Of a stretch of 7,778 nucleotides of DNA, positions 4,869 to 7,778 are shown in pieces. Made by a program: the position numbers and the translations under genes. Position 1 is the first letter of the stretch. Every line of letters begins with the position of its first letter. Under the pieces are notes generated by a model that saw only the letters and a list, made by a program, of their open reading frames with translations, had not been told where the DNA came from and did no database searches. The stretch is taken from contig CAMCQW010000086.1 of the NCBI GenBank assembly GCA_945877045.1, positions 1-7,778 on the forward strand, given 5' to 3'. Source of the DNA: Chryseobacterium gleum (GTDB lineage Bacteria > Bacteroidota > Bacteroidia > Flavobacteriales_D > Crocinitomicaceae).

Positions 4869-6346
4869 ACATTAATATTAAAAAACTTCTTGGCCAAACG
4901 GCGATTTACGGGCTCTCAAGCATTGTTGGGCGGCTCCTAAATTATTTGCTAGTTCCATTGTATACTGACAGCTCTGTCTTTAAAGATCCCGCAGATTATG
5001 GGGTGGTTTCTGAACTTTATGCCTGGGTCGCCTTTTTAATTGTCTTTCTATCTTTTGGAATGGAAACGGCCTTTTTTAGGTTTCTTCAGGGAAGTGAAGA
5101 CAAAGAAAAAGTCTTCTCAAATAGTTTTCTCACCGTTCTTGGTATTAACGTCCTCTTTTATTTTGGATTATTGTATTTCAATAATGACCTAGCTGCTTTT
5201 ATGTTATATGAAGGACACAATGAATACATCGTTTTATTAGGTGCAATTGTCTGTCTTGATGCAATAGCAAGCATACCGATGGCCCGGCTAAGAGTAGAAG
5301 AAAAGGCGCTGCGCTTTACGATGATACAACTTTCATCCATCGGGGTTAATATTGCCCTAAATCTCATTTTACTTCTTTGTTTTTTCGACCCATCCAGACC
5401 AGAAGAGGGAATATTATTCATTTTAATTGCGAACCTCTGTGCTTCCCTAATTAAAGTGCTCTTGGTTTATGATATTATTTCAAAAGTGGTCCTTAAAATA
5501 GATTGGGGCTTTGTGAAAGGCTTGCTCGCCTACTCTTTCCCTCTTGTTATTGCTGGATTTGCTGGAATTATAAACGAAACGATTGATAGAATTCTTCTCA
5601 AACAAGTGCTGTATGACCCGCTAATTCCTGGATCGCTGCAGGCGGCGGAGGCTGAAGTGGGAATATATAGCGCGTGTTATAAATTAGCCATGTTGGTAAC
5701 CATCTTACTACAGGCATATCGATATGCAGCGGAACCTTTCTTTTTTGAACAGTTAAAAAATGAAGATAGGAATAAAGTATATTCCAAAATTATGAACCTG
5801 TTCATTGCTGTGGTATGCTTAATCTTCTTAGCAGTAAGCATTAATTTAAGTTTATTTAAATTTTTCATCCGAACCGAGGTGTATTGGGAAGGATTAAAGG
5901 TGGTTCCTATTTTACTAATGGCGAATGTGTTTTTGGGTATTTACTATAACCAAAGCATCTGGTATAAATTGAGTGGTAAAACAAAATTTGGGGCTTACAT
6001 TGCATTGGTAGGGGCCGGATTTACCCTTGGAATAAATTTGCTTTTTATTCCTGAATATGGCTTTATGGCGTGTGCTTGGGCCACATTAATTGTATACGCG
6101 CTGCAAATGGTGCTCTCGTATTTCCTTGGACAGAAGTATTATAAAATTCCATACAACACTAAAAAATTCATGGTATATGTGGGCGGTGCCATCGGAATTT
6201 TCTTTCTCTTTACTTTAGCCCGTCTGTTTTTTAATTTGGAAATCACAAGTGCTAGTTTACCGCTTCTCGCATTTGGAAACCTGCTCATTCTACTTTATGC
6301 CCTCTTCGTGATTGGAATGGAACGTGGCTTACTTCGTCGCGCTTAA
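4865..6346 (+). CDS. polysaccharide/oligosaccharide flippase (MOP superfamily, Wzx-like)
   Basis: A 493-residue integral membrane protein with about 14 predicted helices, at roughly 12-35, 47-68, 88-106, 122-140, 152-175, 181-204, 219-238, 266-286, 309-331, 343-363, 376-395, 399-421, 434-455 and 463-485. It has the Bacteroidota lipopolysaccharide-biosynthesis flippase signature: ADYGVVSELYAW (43-54), GMETAFFRF (65-73), the charged NETIDRILLK segment (237-246) and YSACYKLAML followed by YRYAAEPFFF (268-294). Relatives move lipid-linked glycans across the inner membrane for O-antigen or capsule assembly. No glycosyltransferases are adjacent, so the substrate is unknown. Its start overlaps the hydratase stop by 4 bp, implying translational coupling. 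Its last 18 bp overlap the end of the convergent ArsC/Spx-like gene. The C-terminus is short and basic (LLRRA). Confidence 0.9.
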   Translation: MNINIKKLLGQTAIYGLSSIVGRLLNYLLVPLYTDSSVFKDPADYGVVSELYAWVAFLIVFLSFGMETAFFRFLQGSEDKEKVFSNSFLTVLGINVLFYFGLLYFNNDLAAFMLYEGHNEYIVLLGAIVCLDAIASIPMARLRVEEKALRFTMIQLSSIGVNIALNLILLLCFFDPSRPEEGILFILIANLCASLIKVLLVYDIISKVVLKIDWGFVKGLLAYSFPLVIAGFAGIINETIDRILLKQVLYDPLIPGSLQAAEAEVGIYSACYKLAMLVTILLQAYRYAAEPFFFEQLKNEDRNKVYSKIMNLFIAVVCLIFLAVSINLSLFKFFIRTEVYWEGLKVVPILLMANVFLGIYYNQSIWYKLSGKTKFGAYIALVGAGFTLGINLLFIPEYGFMACAWATLIVYALQMVLSYFLGQKYYKIPYNTKKFMVYVGGAIGIFFLFTLARLFFNLEITSASLPLLAFGNLLILLYALFVIGMERGLLRRA

Positions 6347-6697
6347 GTGCTGAAAGTAAACGATCGCTTTATTCACTTCTTCGTTTGAATTTCCTATCGA
6401 GAAGAAGTCGTTATATACAATAACTGGACGGCGTAAAAAAGTGTATTCTTCAACTATAATCTGGCGGTATTCTATTTCACTAAGGCTTAATTTATCGTAA
6501 CCTAAGGCCTTATATTTCATCGCTTTTTTTGAAAAGAGTTGTTCATAAGACCCTGCCATACCAGCAATTTTATCCAAAGCTTCGCCGTCTATATTTGTTT
6601 GCTTGATATCGATCAGTGAAATGTCGCTTGGTAAATTTAATTGTTTAAGTATGCGTTGACAGGTAGAACAGGTGCTTAAAAAGTAAACCGCTTTCAC
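6329..6697 (-). CDS. ArsC/Spx-family thioredoxin-fold protein
   Basis: A 122-residue protein of the ArsC/Spx/YffB family. It starts MKAVYFLSTCSTCQRIL, with a Cys10-x-x-Cys13 pair at the thioredoxin-fold active site, then an LFSKKAMKYKALG segment (54-66) matching the family's Arg/Lys-rich region, and FLRRPVIVYND (87-97), equivalent to the (I/L)xRP motif of ArsC proteins. A CXXC pair is characteristic of Spx-like proteins and unlike classical ArsC, which uses a single N-terminal Cys plus distal arginines. A redox-switch or reductase role is therefore more likely than arsenate reduction, and annotation as arsenate reductase would be doubtful. It follows the bacilliredoxin gene by 3 bp, so the two form an operon, and it converges on the flippase gene with an 18-bp overlap. 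No ars transporter or regulator is near. Confidence 0.85.
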   Translation of the reverse strand: MKAVYFLSTCSTCQRILKQLNLPSDISLIDIKQTNIDGEALDKIAGMAGSYEQLFSKKAMKYKALGYDKLSLSEIEYRQIIVEEYTFLRRPVIVYNDFFSIGNSNEEVNKAIVYFQHLSATK

Positions 6698-6700
6698 TAC

Positions 6701-7114
6701 TTAACAATAAGCTTCATAAGCGGCGCTAAGATTAGCGGCTATCATTTGTGCCGTGCCACCTTCAATATGGTGACGCTCTAAAAAATGAACCAATACGCCG
6801 TCCTTAAACAAGGCAATAGAAGGCGATGATGGAGGATACGGTAAAAAATATTTCCTTGCCTGATTCACCGCTTCACCATCAACCCCGGCAAAAACCGTGA
6901 ATAAAGACGCTGGTTTTTTATTCCCTGTAAGCGATAATTTCACCCCTGGCCGCATATTTCCTGCTGCGCAACCACAAACCGAATTCACAACCATGAGAAC
7001 AACTCCTTCCGAGTTTTGTATGGAACTATCTACTTCTTCACTCGATATTAATTGAGAAAACCCCGCGTTAATCAGGTCGGCTTTCATTGGATTTACTAAT
7101 TCTGCTGGATACAT
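6701..7114 (-). CDS. BrxA/BrxB-family bacilliredoxin
   Basis: A 137-residue protein of the YphP/YqiW (BrxA/BrxB) family. Its landmark is VVNSVCGCAAGNMRPGV (42-58), with the family's unusual C-G-C active site at Cys47-Gly48-Cys49. Then come LFTVFAGVDGEAVNQARKYF (71-90), PPSSPSIALFKDG (94-106) and the H-x-I-E-G region (116-119). It begins MYPAELV as family members do, and the length is normal. In Firmicutes these proteins remove bacillithiol from S-bacillithiolated proteins during oxidative stress; Bacteroidota homologues are common but less studied. It lies 3 bp upstream of an ArsC/Spx-like gene, suggesting a shared thiol-redox function in the cytoplasm. The start is supported by family alignment and an A/T-rich leader. 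An inverted repeat at 7133-7155 lies upstream. Confidence 0.92.
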   Translation of the reverse strand: MYPAELVNPMKADLINAGFSQLISSEEVDSSIQNSEGVVLMVVNSVCGCAAGNMRPGVKLSLTGNKKPASLFTVFAGVDGEAVNQARKYFLPYPPSSPSIALFKDGVLVHFLERHHIEGGTAQMIAANLSAAYEAYC

Positions 7115-7132
7115 TTGATTTATATTTAGTTT

Positions 7133-7155
7133 GGTAAAATTACAGCTTTTTTACC
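7133..7155. repeat. inverted repeat upstream of the bacilliredoxin gene
   Basis: GGTAAAA (7133-7139) and TTTTACC (7149-7155) form a perfect 7-bp inverted repeat with a 9-base spacer, in the 67-bp gap between porZ and the bacilliredoxin gene and about 19 bases from the latter's start. On the - strand the right part reads TAATTTTA, one mismatch from a TAnnTTTG -7 element. An operator over the redox operon promoter is possible. A terminator for porZ is unlikely because no T tract follows on the - strand. Confidence 0.4.
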
Positions 7156-7181
7156 CTTTGAGTCTATTTGTGCTAAAAATT

Positions 7182-7778
7182 TTAATTCACCAAGACCACT
7201 TTCCCCACTTTTCGGCTACTGCCTAGGTTAGTGGCGGTCCAAATGAGATAAACCCCAGAACTTGCTTTTTGACCATCTAAGGTGCGGCCGTTCCACGTAG
7301 CTGTTCCGCCATTAGAAGTGGTTTTATAAACAAGATTACCGGAAATGTCGGTTACTTTAACATCTGAATCATAACGAATGCCCTGAATGGTGACTAAACC
7401 TTCGTAGTTTGGACGAACAGGATTGGGAAAGACAATTACATTGCTATATTCCGGGTCTTCATAGGTGGCATTCGCACGATAGGAAACCAAGCCTAAATCG
7501 GTAATGATGAATAATTCACCGGTGTTGTGGTCTATTTTTAAATCGTAGATGTTATCCGATATTAACGGTGAATTATCTTTGGTGAATTGTTCCAATATCT
7601 CTGAGCCATCTGCTGATAGCAATAGGATTCCCGCTGAAGCCGTTGCAATCCATTTCCTGTTTCCTCCATCCACTTCAATATCTGTAATATGAGTGCTACC
7701 TAAAACGTATTCAACATTTCCCTCAAAATTCACCTTAATTCGTTGCGCGTTAAATTCACCTGGAGCGGCATCAAATGC
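7182..7778 (-). CDS. porZ: PorZ, type IX secretion attachment-complex protein, C-terminal part (cut by window edge)
   Basis: The 198 C-terminal residues are visible and the frame is open to the right edge; the GTG at 7733 is internal. The fragment shows the last blades of a beta-propeller (TDIEVDGGNRKWIAT-, then NIYDLKIDHNTGELFIITDLGLVSY) and a type IX sorting-type domain. That domain begins at VIVFPNPVRPNYEGLV and continues with KVTDISGNLVYKTTSNGGTA, TWNGRTLDGQKASSGVYL and a terminal RKVGKVVLVN. Fusion of propeller and sorting domain with the V-R-P and DGGNRKW features is characteristic of PorZ. In Porphyromonas PorZ acts at the cell surface with PorU, PorV and PorQ, and supplies anionic LPS for attachment of secreted cargo. 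Other propeller proteins with a sorting domain remain an alternative, but the match to the Flavobacteriia PorZ pattern is good. The downstream bacilliredoxin operon follows after 67 bp. Confidence 0.85.
   Translation of the reverse strand, partial: AFDAAPGEFNAQRIKVNFEGNVEYVLGSTHITDIEVDGGNRKWIATASAGILLLSADGSEILEQFTKDNSPLISDNIYDLKIDHNTGELFIITDLGLVSYRANATYEDPEYSNVIVFPNPVRPNYEGLVTIQGIRYDSDVKVTDISGNLVYKTTSNGGTATWNGRTLDGQKASSGVYLIWTATNLGSSRKVGKVVLVN

Noticed and set aside
4514..4897. Long - strand open frame opposite the enoyl-CoA hydratase gene
   Set aside because: It is a shadow of the well-supported hydratase gene, with no recognisable family features; the + strand protein carries clear catalytic motifs.
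6329..6697. Classical arsenate reductase
   Set aside because: The CXXC active site and lack of any ars gene nearby fit an Spx-like redox protein better.
7182..7733. GTG at 7733 as the start of the PorZ-like gene
   Set aside because: The frame continues to the window edge with propeller-like sequence, and starting there would remove nearly the entire propeller domain.

Overview
The window looks like a chromosomal segment of a Bacteroidota bacterium, most likely of the Flavobacteriia or a nearby class. Four signs support this: a type IX secretion component (the PorZ C-terminus), two RemB/Wzi-like outer-membrane barrel proteins, TAnnTTTG-type promoter elements, and A-rich leaders in place of Shine-Dalgarno sites. 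The DNA is AT-rich and densely coded. I see no rRNA, tRNA, CRISPR array, transposase or integrase.

Layout. (1) 1-2342, + strand: two tandem RemB/Wzi-family outer-membrane proteins overlapping by 11 bp. The first is cut by the left edge; the second is complete with a signal peptide. (2) 2343-2456: a convergent terminator zone. (3) 2457-3571, - strand: three consecutive single-stranded-DNA-binding protein paralogues (third to first in coordinate order). All are short and lack the acidic C-terminal tip, and they diverge progressively. A GC-rich element with two competing foldings sits between the second and the third. (4) 3572-4088: a divergent intergenic region of about 500 bases. It holds a TTCG-rich tract, a + strand terminator-like hairpin, two promoter-like elements and a long inverted repeat. 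(5) 4089-6346, + strand: an enoyl-CoA hydratase translationally coupled (ATGA) to a 14-helix polysaccharide flippase. (6) 6329-7114, - strand: a thiol-redox pair, a BrxA/BrxB-type bacilliredoxin followed 3 bp later by an ArsC/Spx-like CXXC protein that overlaps the end of the flippase gene tail-to-tail. (7) 7182-7778, - strand: the C-terminal part of PorZ, running off the right edge.

Functionally, much of the window concerns the cell envelope (RemB/Wzi-like proteins, flippase, PorZ). It is interrupted by the ssb cluster and the redox pair. No clear previously undescribed multi-gene system is visible. The parts most worth a second look are the triple ssb array with its structured spacer and the complex intergenic region upstream of the enoyl-CoA hydratase gene.
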